Shown piece by piece: positions 24,542 through 35,524 of a DNA stretch of 64,000 bases. A program made the position numbers and the translations under genes. Origin of the DNA: Doris montereyensis (taxonomy: Eukaryota; Mollusca; Gastropoda; Nudibranchia; Dorididae); contig JAXRKP010000367.1 of the NCBI GenBank assembly GCA_037039925.1, positions 30,001 through 94,000 of the forward strand. The letters are read 5' to 3'. Each line of letters starts with the position of its first letter. Within the stretch, counting starts at the first letter, position 1. The notes under the pieces are model-generated. The model searched no databases, was not told the DNA's origin, and saw only the letters and a list, made by a program, of their open reading frames with translations.

Positions 24542-24768
24542 TGTAGCGACATGAGTTACATCCCTTGTTGACCTTTTGGAACTGCTAGGACTGACTTGAA
24601 CTAGTGACGGAAGTTGACACAAAACGGCACTGCTACTGAATGACAAGATTAACGTACACGACCTCAATCTCTTCATGATAACCATGATATTCCATGTTAT
24701 TGTTTATCGTCATTAAATTTACATAACGTAAGAATATTATCGTTCTACGTGACTTATTTGATGCTAAA
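24542..24768 (+). repeat. 3' LTR of CsRn1-type element
   Basis: 227 bp, beginning TGTAGCGACATGAG and ending GATGCTAAA. It is nearly identical to 20463-20685. Confidence 0.95.
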
Positions 24769-27429
24769 AGGGTATACGGCGGTCCAACATGGAAGGAGAG
24801 ATCCAGATATCTATGATAGGTATCGTTGCAGTTTACCGACAATCATGTGAAACTTTGAGAGAAAAAATAGTTAGAAGGGTTTAGAGTTTAGATCTAGGGT
24901 TGTTAGGGTTAATCTAGATCTAGATTCTAGATCTAGTCGATAAAAACCAAAATAAAAATGCCATAAATATACCAACCTTACCAAGTTGTCCAGTAAACTA
25001 AAATGTTACCCTATAATATTATCTCAATGTATAACAAAATTCATTTACTTTAGTTTCAAAACCTCTTCCTGCTTGACTCAAATTATTGATTTGATTTTGA
25101 TACATTCATCGCTTTCAGAATCCACATTAAACGTAAATAAACTGGCCAAATGTCACTAAGTAACTCCACGTACTGAAGAGGAACACAGTGATGAGTAAGT
25201 AAGTACGAGGCGAGCTTACTAAGCTTTCAAAGCTCGCCTCAGTAAGTACAGATAGAAGCAGGCCGTGTACCGCATGGCGATTGAGTGAAAATGAAAAGCA
25301 AGTCACGAAAGTGACGAGAGATCTAGTTGGTGTTCTTCTTATTCAAAAATAATAACTGATCAGCGAATTCTTGGTTATTACTGTCAGCACTTATATTTTG
25401 ATTTAATCCAAAAGTGTTAATCCAGTTTTGATTTTAAAGTTTAGAGCTCGGGGTCGTACTAGTGTTGCTCGGGGCGGGTAAATTTCCCACATGCGATTAT
25501 TTGCTCTCAGTCTCAGCATTATTAGATGTATATTATGTAAATAGATGAAAAAAATACGGATGACTCAATTCCTAATTATTCTATTTGATAGCAATAGTAA
25601 TATGCCTAGTACATGTACATGTATCTTTATTTCGATATAGATCTATTCTTGATACTTTCTTTCCATCGTCCTATATCATGCGTTTACTTTATTGTAAGAT
25701 TATTAAAATACGTATATTTTTATTTTGTGCTTTGTTTTTGTATAACAAAAGTGGGACAAACATGTTTTCGATTTCGTGGCAAATCAGCGCATTCTTGGGC
25801 AAAACAAAACCTGTGTAATCTCGACCCACACCAAACGTTATAAAAAGCTACTTCGACCCCAACTTGAATTTGAACATAAGAATGTTCCCTTTAATGAAGA
25901 AAAAGTGCGCATAGTTGAGAATAAAATTAAATGCCCACGGTACACCAATGAAAAACTTAACAGCACTCACAAAATTAAAAATAAATCTATTTTGCACACA
26001 CGTTATACAACACCTAACTTTACGAAGACAAACTAAAAAATATAGAGGGAACATAACATTGTAAGCCTGCTATGGGATCCCTATCTAAAAAAAAAGAAGA
26101 AGAAGAAGAAAGATATCAGCTCCCTGAGATGAGACAAAAAAGAACAGCGAGACGTACATTAACTGACTGGGCCTCGACTACCTCCTGTCACAAGGAAATG
26201 GGATGAAAGTTAATATCGATATAATTATACATGTATCAATAAACACCTTGACCAATGTGACATACCCAGATATAGTAAAACCTGTCAATTAGCTGAAAAC
26301 GAGAGGGCATTGCAAGAAAAGGACGGTACATAGATCTACCATCATCTTGGTCTCATTGTTATCCTCATTCCTTCTTTCAATCTGCAATGCATTTCTTCCA
26401 CCAACAGTGACGTCAACATAAAAAATACAAACAAATAAAAAACAGTCTTCGAACTGGCTATCTAGAAATCTATATTATCTGGCTGAAATGGCATATCATG
26501 TAACCGACCAATATGCACCTTAATGTCAATGCATTGTTGCCATTACTGTTTACACGAGTTTATAATTATTTCATGTAATATTTAATATGTCAACTGTATC
26601 AGAAGACAAAGACGAAGAAATAGAATGTCATTGCCTAAAACCTGGGTATTTTCTATTCTGTTCCAACTGAATGCTCAGGTTCCAACGTTTTTATTGCTGA
26701 AGCGCAACAGACAGAATTACCTGGGCAAGAGTAAAATGATTTCTTTTGACCTCACAACAAACAAGTGGTCCTCTTTTTTCTCTCTTCATTTATGCAAGTA
26801 TGAACGTGTCTAAAACTGTATTATTCTTCACAATAACTGACTTACTCAATTCTTGAGTATCAATGTTAGCGCACATATTTTAATTTAACCTAAAAAATTC
26901 AATCCAATTTTGGCTTTAAAGAGATCTGTTCAACTCCTGTTTTTAAAGCCTTCATCTTTAGCACTAGTACTGAGTTTTATTTCTGTTGGCAGTCCATTCC
27001 GCAGCCTTACTGTTCAGGGGTAAAATGAGTGCAGGTGACAATCAATGTTTGAAGATGGAACCATGTTTGTTTGACAGCCTGATCTGGTTGTTCTTGTATT
27101 AAGTTCAAGCTGATCTAATGGAATAAAAGGTAATGACATAAGATAATATGAAAGCCCATATGGGGTTTTCATATTATTATCATACGTCGTTTAATTCACT
27201 TCCGACATGCCCTTTGCCTCACGGTTTGTCTTTATCCAATGGAATAAACAGCTTTATAGCTTTAATGAAAATAAGTATTATGTTTCTGGCTTTATGTTCT
27301 TCTAAAGGTATTCATTGCAATATTGATTCATGTTTGGTTTCGGTATTTCCTTCTGTGTTTGTATAATAATTATTAGTTATAAAGCGTGATGCAGTCTTTT
27401 GCACCTTATCAGTTTCTTGTATGTAGGTC
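24769..27429. other. Gene-free stretch downstream of the LTR element
   Basis: AT-rich. It contains TCTAGA/AGATCT-rich text at 24885-24935 and a strong short hairpin at 25207-25240. ORFs at 25585-26036 are low-complexity and show no family signature. Confidence 0.4.
25207..25240. repeat. Perfect 11-bp stem-loop flanked by AGTAAGTAC
   Basis: GAGGCGAGCTT (25207-25217) pairs with AAGCTCGCCTC (25230-25240) across a 12-nt loop. The 9-mer AGTAAGTAC lies on both sides (25198-25206 and 25241-25249). Function unknown. Confidence 0.8.
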
Positions 27430-27925
27430 TATTGGTATGAATCCTAGACACAGCTACCATAGTCTAAGACTGTTTTGACTAAAGCCTTGTACTTCTCTTT
27501 TACATTATTAGGACAGTTGTAAAGGTTTTGTCTAATGAAGGCCAAAAGGCCATTTGCTTTTCTGCACGGTGCTATATGTTGTTCTTTCCAATGCAATTTA
27601 TCATCTATTGTAACTCCTAGGTATGTTGCACTTTTTTTCATTTTCAGTGTTTGGTTATGTATGCAATAGTCTGAGTTGACTATTTTAAATTTTTTACGTA
27701 TTTTTAATACCTGGCATTTATCTGAATGGAACTCTATTTGCCCCTTTCTCTCCTATTCTTGTAATGTGCTGAGGTCATTTTGTAATATTTTGGAATCCTT
27801 CATGCTATTACAATATACTATCAGCAAAATGTCTTTGTTTGGTACCTGATAAAAGGTTTTGATCAATATCATTGAAATATTACTGAGAAGATTAGAGGAC
27901 CAAAGACAGTTCCTGGGGGGCACCT
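27430..27925 (-). mobile_element. Jockey/CR1-type LINE reverse transcriptase fragment
   Basis: Read on the minus strand it gives NDLSTLQEWERKGQIEFHS, DKCQVLKIRKKFK, then ATYLGVTIDDKLHWKEQH and VKEKYKALVKTVLDYGSCVW. This is the thumb region following the RT palm in CR1/Jockey-like LINE ORF2. The upstream part is degenerate and the 5' end is missing. It lies just upstream of MIF in opposite orientation. Confidence 0.85.
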
Positions 27926-28366
27926 GGTTTGGGATTAAGATTCAACAACTTCAACAGTTACCTTTCGTGTTCTTTCCAAAAGAAACTATTAAAATTTGAT
28001 CTGTATTATGAATTATTTTTATCCTCTTCGAGCTCTATATTATGCAATATAATCGTTTCTAAAATATAATACATGTCATGTATTTATCATGTATATGGAG
28101 TACGACCACATTCAAAATACGACGGTTTGTCTTCCTTCGAGGCCCAAATTCCACCCAGTAAACTCGACAACTGTCCGACACCACTTCTTATTAATCTTAT
28201 GCCTACTTCCTGACAGCAGCAGACAGCACACAGTATCGAAGCGATCAGCTGAAAAGAAGAGAGGTGCTACTGCTACTGAAGTCCAAAACTAAAATCTCTT
28301 TGATACTGAATCAGCAATAGTTAGATAGATCTAGATCTATTTTTTTCTTATTTGTGAACCGCAATC

Positions 28367-28474
28367 ATGCCATGCCTCAAGATTGATACAAATCTACCCA
28401 AAAGTGCAATCCTTCCGATTTCTGCACAAAAAGCTACAGATTTACTTGAGAAAGAGCTTGGGAAACCGGCAAAG
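28367..28474 (+). CDS. MIF: MIF exon 1
   Basis: 36 codons from the ATG (A at -3) to GGCAAAG|GTAATC, phase 0. Encodes beta1 and the first helix, including the catalytic Pro and Lys33. The AGATCTAGATCT word lies about 30 nt upstream of the ATG. Confidence 0.96.
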
Positions 28475-31400
28475 GTAATCAGAAGTTAGGAAGGAGAAGA
28501 AGCCGATGTCTTGCGCTGCAAACAATATTGATATAAACGCTAAACGATCTAAATTTAGATATAGATCAGCAGAGGCTTCCTCGCTAAGGAATGACAGGGG
28601 CACATCTCCATAAAAGCATCCGCGAAGTGGAGTATTAAAAAGATTACTTAACAATATGTGCCATTTACATTTTTAAGTGGGGGGGTTCTGGGAATGCCAT
28701 ATTTGCCGAAAATGGGACAAATAATATAGTCTCTCATACTAATACTAGTGGATAGGGCAGTTCATTCCCATTCCTTGAATTTATAGGAATGTTTTGAAAC
28801 AATGCACTATACAGGCATATCTTGCAACACAGCTATTATACAATAAAAGACAGAAATATTATGTAAAGTATGGCAAGTTGGCACTCATTTTGAACGTCAC
28901 AATAAACGCTATCCTTAAAAATCTTATTTGAGGATCTATTATGAATATTGCCTTAGATCGGCTGAAAATACGGAACATATTCCATACACCTTTTATCAAA
29001 CAGCACCATCTCAAAATGAGTAAAAAGGTGCTGTGGTGCACTTGAAACAGTGTCAATAAGAAGTAGTCGAGAGCCTCTCAAGGTTTTATGATGTTTCAAA
29101 GTTTTATCCTACTCTTTTCTTAGGTTTATGGGAGAAAAATGTATTCAAATAACAGAAAATAAGAGAAAAATACGATTTTCTCAAAATGTCCTTCTTTGTT
29201 CATTATTTCCTGTCTACTTTTTTTTATTTTTCAATGTATCTTCATGAAATTTGGTATGGATGATGAGTGCGGGAAAACAAAGAAATGATCAGGTGCTTTT
29301 GTGCTATGCATTATAATTTTGGAAACATTTAATTTTTTGTACAATATTTTTGTACCGGTATATTTTTGGTTCTCATATATGCTATTTTCAAAAATTCATA
29401 AAATTAGAACTTACAAATGAAACAAAAATCTGATGTGATCAAATTTAGATATTGTATCAAATAAGGTGTGTGCCAAGTTTGAAAGAAATTTGTTGAAAAA
29501 TGAAAAAGCCTATCGATATTGAACTTGATGAAATTTGGGGACAAAATCCAAGATGGCAACTGGAAGTGTCAGAAAAAAAATCCGACATATTTGAACTCAG
29601 TATGCCATGCCAATTACACCTATACATAAGTTAAATTGATAGGAACAAACGGGAAAATTTTCACTCCAGGACCCACCTCCCCCTTAAGAGGGTGGGGGGA
29701 TGGATCCTGAGAGTGATTCTTTTAGTTTGAAGAAATACACAATTTTAAGCTTCTTAAATAAGTTCAGAGTGATGGAATAAGAGGAAAATAAAAATAATTA
29801 TGAAAATCATTTTTGAAAATTTAATTACCATGGAACTGGCCACCATCTTAATTTAATTTGTGAAATAAAAAAAGTTGTCCTTCAATTCTCATAATTTTGC
29901 ACATAGAAACTTCAAACCAATGTCCTGAAACTTTTGTATTGTTTGTTTTGATGTCTTAAATAGTTTTTTATTTGCAAATTTTTGAAAAAAATGAGCTTTG
30001 GAAGGAAACTAGAGCTAATTTCTCTCAATTTTCCACCAAAAATCATGAATTTCTCAGAAAATATGAAAGATATTTTTAACATACCATACGTAGATGTTTT
30101 AGCTATGATAAAACGCAGCTAGATTTTATATGCCAAGTTCCAAAGGAACCCGTTGAAAATTGTACAACAAGTAGTAAAGAAAAAAACAGTCAAAAGAGTC
30201 CATTTTGAGAAAATTACATTTGAAACAATTTTTTTTCGCTGTTATTTAGGGAATCAAGACATAAAGAAACTTCTAAAAAATTTAACAGCAGCTAGATACA
30301 TGGGAAAATGCTACCACTTTGGAAAAAAGCTGTGCTCACACTTATTCACAAACAGGGAAAACCCAGAAACGAGACCAGCAGTTATCGCCCAATCAGCCTG
30401 ACCAGCTGTCTATGCAAATTAATGGAGAGGATAATCAATGCAAGCAAGACTCATGTGGTTCCTTGAGAATAAAAACTTTCTAATGAAAGAGCAAGGAGGA
30501 TTTAGACAAAACAGATCAACGGAAGACCAAGTGGCGTATAAAGCTCAAGAAATTGAAGAAGGCTTCCAGAACAAAAAGCAACATTTGTTGTCTGGGTAGA
30601 CATGGAAAAAGCTTGTTAACTGCCTTATTATGTTCCGTACATATATAATTATATATATCTTTTTATGACCAATTTTTGCTTACATTTTTATTTCAGTATA
30701 TACTAGTCCAAGTCAACCCTGACCTGCCCATGTCATTCAGTTCATCCACTGAACCATGCGCAGACATAACCGTTAAATGCATTGGTGTAGTTGGGCCTGA
30801 GAAGAACCGACAACTGGCTCCCATTTTGTCCAAATTTATTGAGGACAATTTGGGCATAAAACAGGACAGGTAAAATAGCAATCAAATGTTAATAAGATAG
30901 AACAGGTAAAACATGAAATGAAATTAAAAGAGAACAGGCAAAGTAACGAAGTTATGGTAAAAAAATAGAACAAGTAAAGTAACAAATGAAACAACAGGAA
31001 TTTTTTTTTTAAACGGAATGAAACAGAACAGGTAAAGTAACAACAGGTAAATTAACAAATAGGTATAAAATAGGACAGGTAAAATAACAAATGGGAATAA
31101 AACAGAACAGGTGATTAACAAATAGGAATAAAACAGAACAGGTAAAATAACACAGAATATGTAAATTAGGAAATGGGCATAAAACAGAACAGGTAAAATA
31201 ACAAATGGGAATAAAACAGAACAGGTAAAATAACAAATGAGAATAAAACAGAACAGGTAAAATAACAAATGGGCATAAAACAGAACAGGTAAAATAACAA
31301 ATGGGAATAAAACAGAACAGGTAAAATAACAAATGGGAATAAAACAGAACAGATAAAATAACAAATGGGAATAAAACAGAACAGATAAAATAACAAATGG

Positions 31401-33148
31401 GAATAAAACAGAACAGGTAAAATAACAAATGGGAATAAAACAGAACAGGTAAAATAACAAATGGAATAAAACAGAACAGATAAAAAATACCAAATAGGAA
31501 GAAAATCGAGCCAGTAAAATAAAAACATTAACCAAAAATATCCAATATTATATCCAGTCTGTCAAATATTGTGGCTCCTTAAAGATAAGGTGAACTGTAT
31601 TATTTTTCTACCAAGGACGTTTACTTGCAAGATTATATTCTAACAAGCATAAATAATTTAACGTCATGTTCATTTGCACGCATTCACTTCTTGTGCCTAT
31701 TCAAGTTTTGCTTTAGTTTCATTAGATTTTAATTCGATATCCCATTACCTTTGATTTGAAAGATCTTCTTTGTCGTTTTGTTTTAAATCGTTATTTTTTA
31801 AAATCATTCTTTATAAGTGCAAATTTCTTCACTTCATCAAAGTAGCATGTTTAATGATGAGTAATTGAGTTTGTGAATTTATGAAAATAATTTTTTCTCA
31901 AGTGAGGCAAATCTTCCATGTGATCTTTCCATCCAAGATGTTGGCACGTACTGACTGTCAGCCATTGTACAGCACTTTTGTGTGGCAATTTTATAGAATC
32001 TGTGATGTGTTCAACCCAAAAATCATGTCTATCTACTTATCATAGAAAAAAGAAATCTTTCAGCAGGTTTTTTTTTCTTAATAACGATTATTTCCATAGC
32101 TTCCTTGCTTGCTGTAAAGATCAGACAGACAGACAGACAGACACAGAGAGACGGACAGAGACAGAGAGTGGGGAAGAGGAAGAGAGAGAGAGAGTGGTGT
32201 GTGTATATGCGTGAATAGGTTGTATTAAGTCAGATGTAAAAAGAAGTTGTATGTTTATTATAATGTCAGTGTTTGACCTTGACATTAACACTCATGCAAT
32301 ATGGGTGTATGGAAATGTATACATGTGTACAGTGGAACCTCTCTAATCCGGATCACGGGGAATCGGGAAACCCGGCCAATTGGGAAGAAATCTCAGGGAA
32401 CGGAATTTTTTCCATGTATTTTACCTCTCTAAATGGGAATGGTTCCCAGCTTTTCGAGACAAATTTTTTGTGGGTGTACACCGATTAGCGTCACTATTTC
32501 CCCTATATTTACTTATTCCAACATGCACTTGTTATCCAAATTTGGTTTCCGTGTTAGCAAAACATTGATTAGTGCAAATGCATTAGTGCTACACGTGTTA
32601 TACATTACATAATACGCACACGATGTCGCAAGTGCCAGTCCACGACAACCATGAGCCCAACATGCCAGATATCCATTGTGAAGGTGTGAAAGCAGGTGTC
32701 CCACCAGTCCTTGCTTGTCCACCTAACAATACAGTACGGTGTCGACACAGAACGGCACTTGGAAAGCAGAAATTTGCAGTGTTATAGTATTTTATTGCCC
32801 GCCTAACCCGCCAATCACAAGGGTGGACACGTGAGGACACATGATTCACCATACCCTCTTGATTTCGTGTCTTATCCATCTACCATCCAACGAAGACCGA
32901 CTGTGAATGTTTCGGTGACATCTCTGATGAATGTCAACTTTGTTGTGAGTGTTTCAGTGACATCTCTGATGACTGCCATCTTTGTTTTGATCACTGGTCC
33001 TGTGGCTACTTGTCCGTTTAATTCTGCATTTTACCCCTCACAGAAAGGCTTAGGTACCTCAAACTGCTGAGGGAAAACCAAAATTCCTAGATCCCAGGAA
33101 ATTGGGAAACTCTGCAAATCAAGACGATTCCTGATTCAAGAGGTTCCA

Positions 33149-33193
<45 letters not shown>

Positions 33194-33633
33194 GTGTACA
33201 TGCAGGAGTGTATCGACGGTGAAAGTTGTTGCAAACCGTGTAAGTCCAATTTTGGATGTTTTGAGAAAATCAAAGAAAAAAGATGCTGCGTTTTTTAATC
33301 TATTTTCATTTCCATAAACATATATATGGTGCGCAAGTGTAAAAAACTAGACCTAATAGTAATAGGGATACGCCGATTGCTCAAAGGCTTATCACACAGG
33401 TTTCTATTAGTTCTTGTGCCACGGAATTCTAACTAGACGAAGCATAATGTTTAAAAAATGGGGGAAAAGGTGTTACCTATTTTAGACTTACACATGGTTT
33501 ACGACTTTCACTGTCGATATGCATGTATACCTATCTATAACTTTTTAATTTCAATATTGTTTGCAGGTTTTACATCCAATTTATCGATGTTGAAAGATCT
33601 TCCTGTGCCTGGAATGGCCAAACCTTTGGTTAA
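28367..33633 (+). CDS. MIF: Macrophage migration inhibitory factor (MIF) / phenylpyruvate tautomerase, complete, three exons
   Basis: Exons 28367-28474, 30697-30869 and 33567-33633 splice in phase (0, 2) to a 115-residue protein, the standard MIF length, with no interruption. MIF is a small trimeric protein with keto-enol tautomerase activity and a cytokine-like role in immunity. Pro2, the catalytic N-terminal proline after Met removal, is present (MPCLKIDTNLPK), as are Lys33 (GKPAK), Ile65 (KCIGVVG) and Trp109 (CAWNGQTFG). The vertebrate oxidoreductase motif CALC is not kept: Cys57 is followed by ADI, so the second Cys is missing. The residue equivalent to human Asn98 is Gln. Introns hold TTAA elements, LINE debris, a pogo-like MITE and a minisatellite that starts at the exon 2 donor. 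The three-exon structure matches animal MIF genes. The promoter is not identified. Confidence 0.97.
28677..29683. mobile_element. TTAA-flanked non-autonomous DNA element, copy B (1.0 kb)
   Basis: Flanked exactly by TTAA on both sides (28673-28676 and 29684-29687). The left end reads GTGGGGGGGTTCTGGGAATG. The right end, reverse-complemented, reads GGGGGAGGTGGGTCCTGGAGTG, an imperfect inverted repeat. TTAA duplication is characteristic of piggyBac-type transposition. No transposase frame. It lies in MIF intron 1 and is homologous to 13231-14380 and 15000-15164. Confidence 0.72.
29688..30240. mobile_element. Second TTAA-element piece abutting copy B, inverted
   Basis: Starts at the same TTAA (29684-29687) that ends copy B: GAGGGTGGGGGGATGGATCC, then TTTTAGTTTGAAGAAATACAC, which is the reverse complement of the right end of 13231-14380. 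It continues to about 30240 (ACAGTCAAAAGAGTCC matches the inverted 13720 region) and then breaks off. Confidence 0.6.
30330..30625 (+). mobile_element. LINE reverse transcriptase fragment in MIF intron 1
   Basis: Translation gives LIHKQGKPRNETSSYRPISL, TSCLCKLMERIINARLMWFL and KEQGGFRQNRSTEDQVAYKA, the RT fingers/palm with the SYRPISL and GFR motifs, and then a frame break. Same family as 36575-38820. Inactive. Confidence 0.9.
30697..30869 (+). CDS. MIF: MIF exon 2
   Basis: Acceptor TTTTTATTTCAG, donor GGACAG|GTAAAATA, ending in phase 2. Encodes YILVQVNPDLPMSF through GIKQD. The donor-side sequence is the likely founder of the adjacent minisatellite. Confidence 0.96.
30870..31500. repeat. 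32-bp minisatellite derived from the MIF exon 2 donor junction
   Basis: About 19 units of period 32 (ATAACAAAT recurs at 31390 and 31422). Each contains ACAGAACAGGTAAAATAAC. The exon/intron junction at 30852-30877 and the unit at 31175-31200 agree at 25 of 26 bases. Later units carry AACAG|GTAAAATA or the variants GATAAAATA and GTAAAGTA. A long minus-strand frame here is a repeat artefact. Confidence 0.95.
31501..32329. other. MIF intron 2, unassigned part
   Basis: AT-rich, with a (CAGA)n/GA tract at about 32122-32195. Nothing else recognised. Confidence 0.4.
32330..33151. mobile_element. Non-autonomous pogo/Tigger-like DNA transposon (MITE), copy 2
   Basis: 822 bp flanked by TA (32328-32329 and 33152-33153). 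The ends are CAGTGGAACCTCTCTAATCC and, reverse-complemented, CAGTGGAACCTCTTGAATCA, identical over the first 13 bases. Homologous throughout to 7159-8013. No transposase. It sits in MIF intron 2, and a TA microsatellite has grown from its right target site. Confidence 0.85.
33152..33189. repeat. (TA)n microsatellite
   Basis: TA run starting at the target site of the pogo-like element. Confidence 0.95.
33567..33633 (+). CDS. MIF: MIF exon 3 and stop
   Basis: Acceptor ATTGTTTGCAG. The G completes the Arg codon begun in exon 2, then FYIQFIDVERSSCAWNGQTF-G and TAA (33631-33633). Confidence 0.96.
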
Positions 33634-34229
33634 ACTAATTTGACCGGAAAACAATTATATTTCTCTATCTTCGCATTGCCACTTTGATGTAATCATGCTC
33701 AAGGTGAAAGTATAGATGGTTTTTTAAATACGATATTTAAACATGTTCAATGCTACAAGGAGAAAAAGTGCGGACTTGGCATTTTGTTTTTTAACGTATC
33801 TACAACTTGCCCTAGCTTCTCAGGGAGATAGTTTTAGTTTAGAATTTAATGTAAGCGCAAGGTGAAAAGAAAGATTGACTTTTTTATACTCAAACATGTT
33901 CGATGCAACAGGAGTTAAACTTAATTTTGGGGATTTGTTCAAATGTATCTATGCATTGTCGTTATTATTCTGAGATAAAATTTTGACATATCTTTAGGCA
34001 TTGTTGTAATTTTTCTGAGATAAAATTTTTAAATGTATGTACGCATTGCCATAATTTTTCTGAGATAAAATTTTTAAATGTATGTACGCATTGTCATAAT
34101 TTTTCTGAGATAAAATTATACACATACACAATTTGATGTACACACAAAGTTGAAATAAAGATTTTTTCAGTAAAATACCAAAACAGCTTTTGTTCAAGAT
34201 GGTCATTCATTTGACTCGTTTAATAATGT
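33634..34229. other. MIF 3' flank with short tandem repeat
   Basis: Probable 3' UTR and flank. At 33985-34115 three to four copies of a roughly 46-bp unit occur (CATAATTTTTCTGAGATAAA, then ATTTTTAAATGTATGTACGC). Confidence 0.5.
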
Positions 34230-34821
34230 ATATATATATGTGTGTATGTATGCATGTATGCATACATGCATGCATGTATGAATGTAGGTATTTATGTATG
34301 TATGTATGTATATATGCATGTATGTAAGTGCATGTGTGTATGTATATATGTAAGTATGTATGTATGTATGCATGTATTGTATTTGTATATGTGTATATAT
34401 GTGTGTATGTACGTATCTATGTATGTATGGATGTATTATGAATGCAGGTAAGTTCGTATGCATGTATGTGAGTGTGTGTGGATGAATGTATGTATGCATG
34501 TATATATGTATGTATATAAGTATGCATATATGTATGTATGTATGTGTGTTAGTATGAATGCAGATATGTATGTATGTATGTAGGTATGTATGTACACATG
34601 TATGTATGTATATGTGTGTGTGTTTGTGTGAGTGTATGAATGCAGGTAGTTATGTATTTATGCATGTATGTATGTATGTATGTATGTATGTATGTGTATG
34701 TATGTATATACATATGCATGTATGTATGTATTTATGTATGTATCTGTGTTTATGTTTGTGTGGATGAATGTATGTATGTTTGTATGTGTGTATGTATGTA
34801 TGTGCGTATGGATGTATGTAT

Positions 34822-34889
<68 letters not shown>

Positions 34890-35492
34890 ATTATATTTTA
34901 TATATATGTCTGTGTGTGTGTGTGAATGCAGGTACGTATGTATATTGTATGTATGTAAGTATGTATATATGAATGCAGGTATGTATGTATGTATATGTGT
35001 GTGCATGTATGTATACATGTACGTATGTATGTGTATGTGTGTGCATGTATGTATACATGTACGTATGTATGTATATGTGTGTGCATGTATGTATACATGT
35101 ACATATGTATGTATATGTGTGTGCATGTATGTATGTATATATGTTGTATCTAGAATTGTATAGAGAACTGGACTGCTCTACAACTTTACATTCGACTCCT
35201 AACAGCCGAGAGGGAGGACAGTATCTAAAGACAAATGGAGGAAATATGTGTGTGTGATTGGGTGGCAAGTGGGTGTCACGTCCTATGCAATTAGTCAAAG
35301 CAAGTCAATATATGTGGTATGTATATATACATGCATGTACGTATATATGCATGTATATATTATATGTATGCATGTATGTGTGTGTGTTTGGAAGCAAGTA
35401 CGTATGTAGGTATGTATGTATATGTATGTACGTATGTATGTGTGTGTGGATGAATGTATGTATAAATGTAGATACGTACGTATGTATGTATG

Positions 35493-35524
<32 letters not shown>

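Larger units (their letters stand above)
20463..24768 (+). mobile_element. Ty3/gypsy LTR retrotransposon, CsRn1 clade
   Basis: A 4.3-kb element with two LTRs, a primer-binding site matching the 3' end of tRNA-Trp, gag with the CsRn1-type CHCC finger, and pol in the order protease, RT, RNase H, integrase, then a polypurine tract. The tRNA-Trp primer and CHCC finger are known hallmarks of the CsRn1/Kabuki clade. No envelope gene lies between integrase and the 3' LTR. The LTRs differ by one substitution and two indels, which indicates recent insertion, yet pol is broken by at least six frame changes. There is no clean target-site duplication: only AGG is shared at the two flanks. It lies in the intergenic region between the TMEM47-like gene and MIF. 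Confidence 0.96.

Noticed and set aside
30924..31535. 203-codon minus-strand ORF rich in VLFY/FVILPVLF
   Set aside because: It is the antisense of the 32-bp minisatellite. Its periodic residues reflect the repeat, not a protein.
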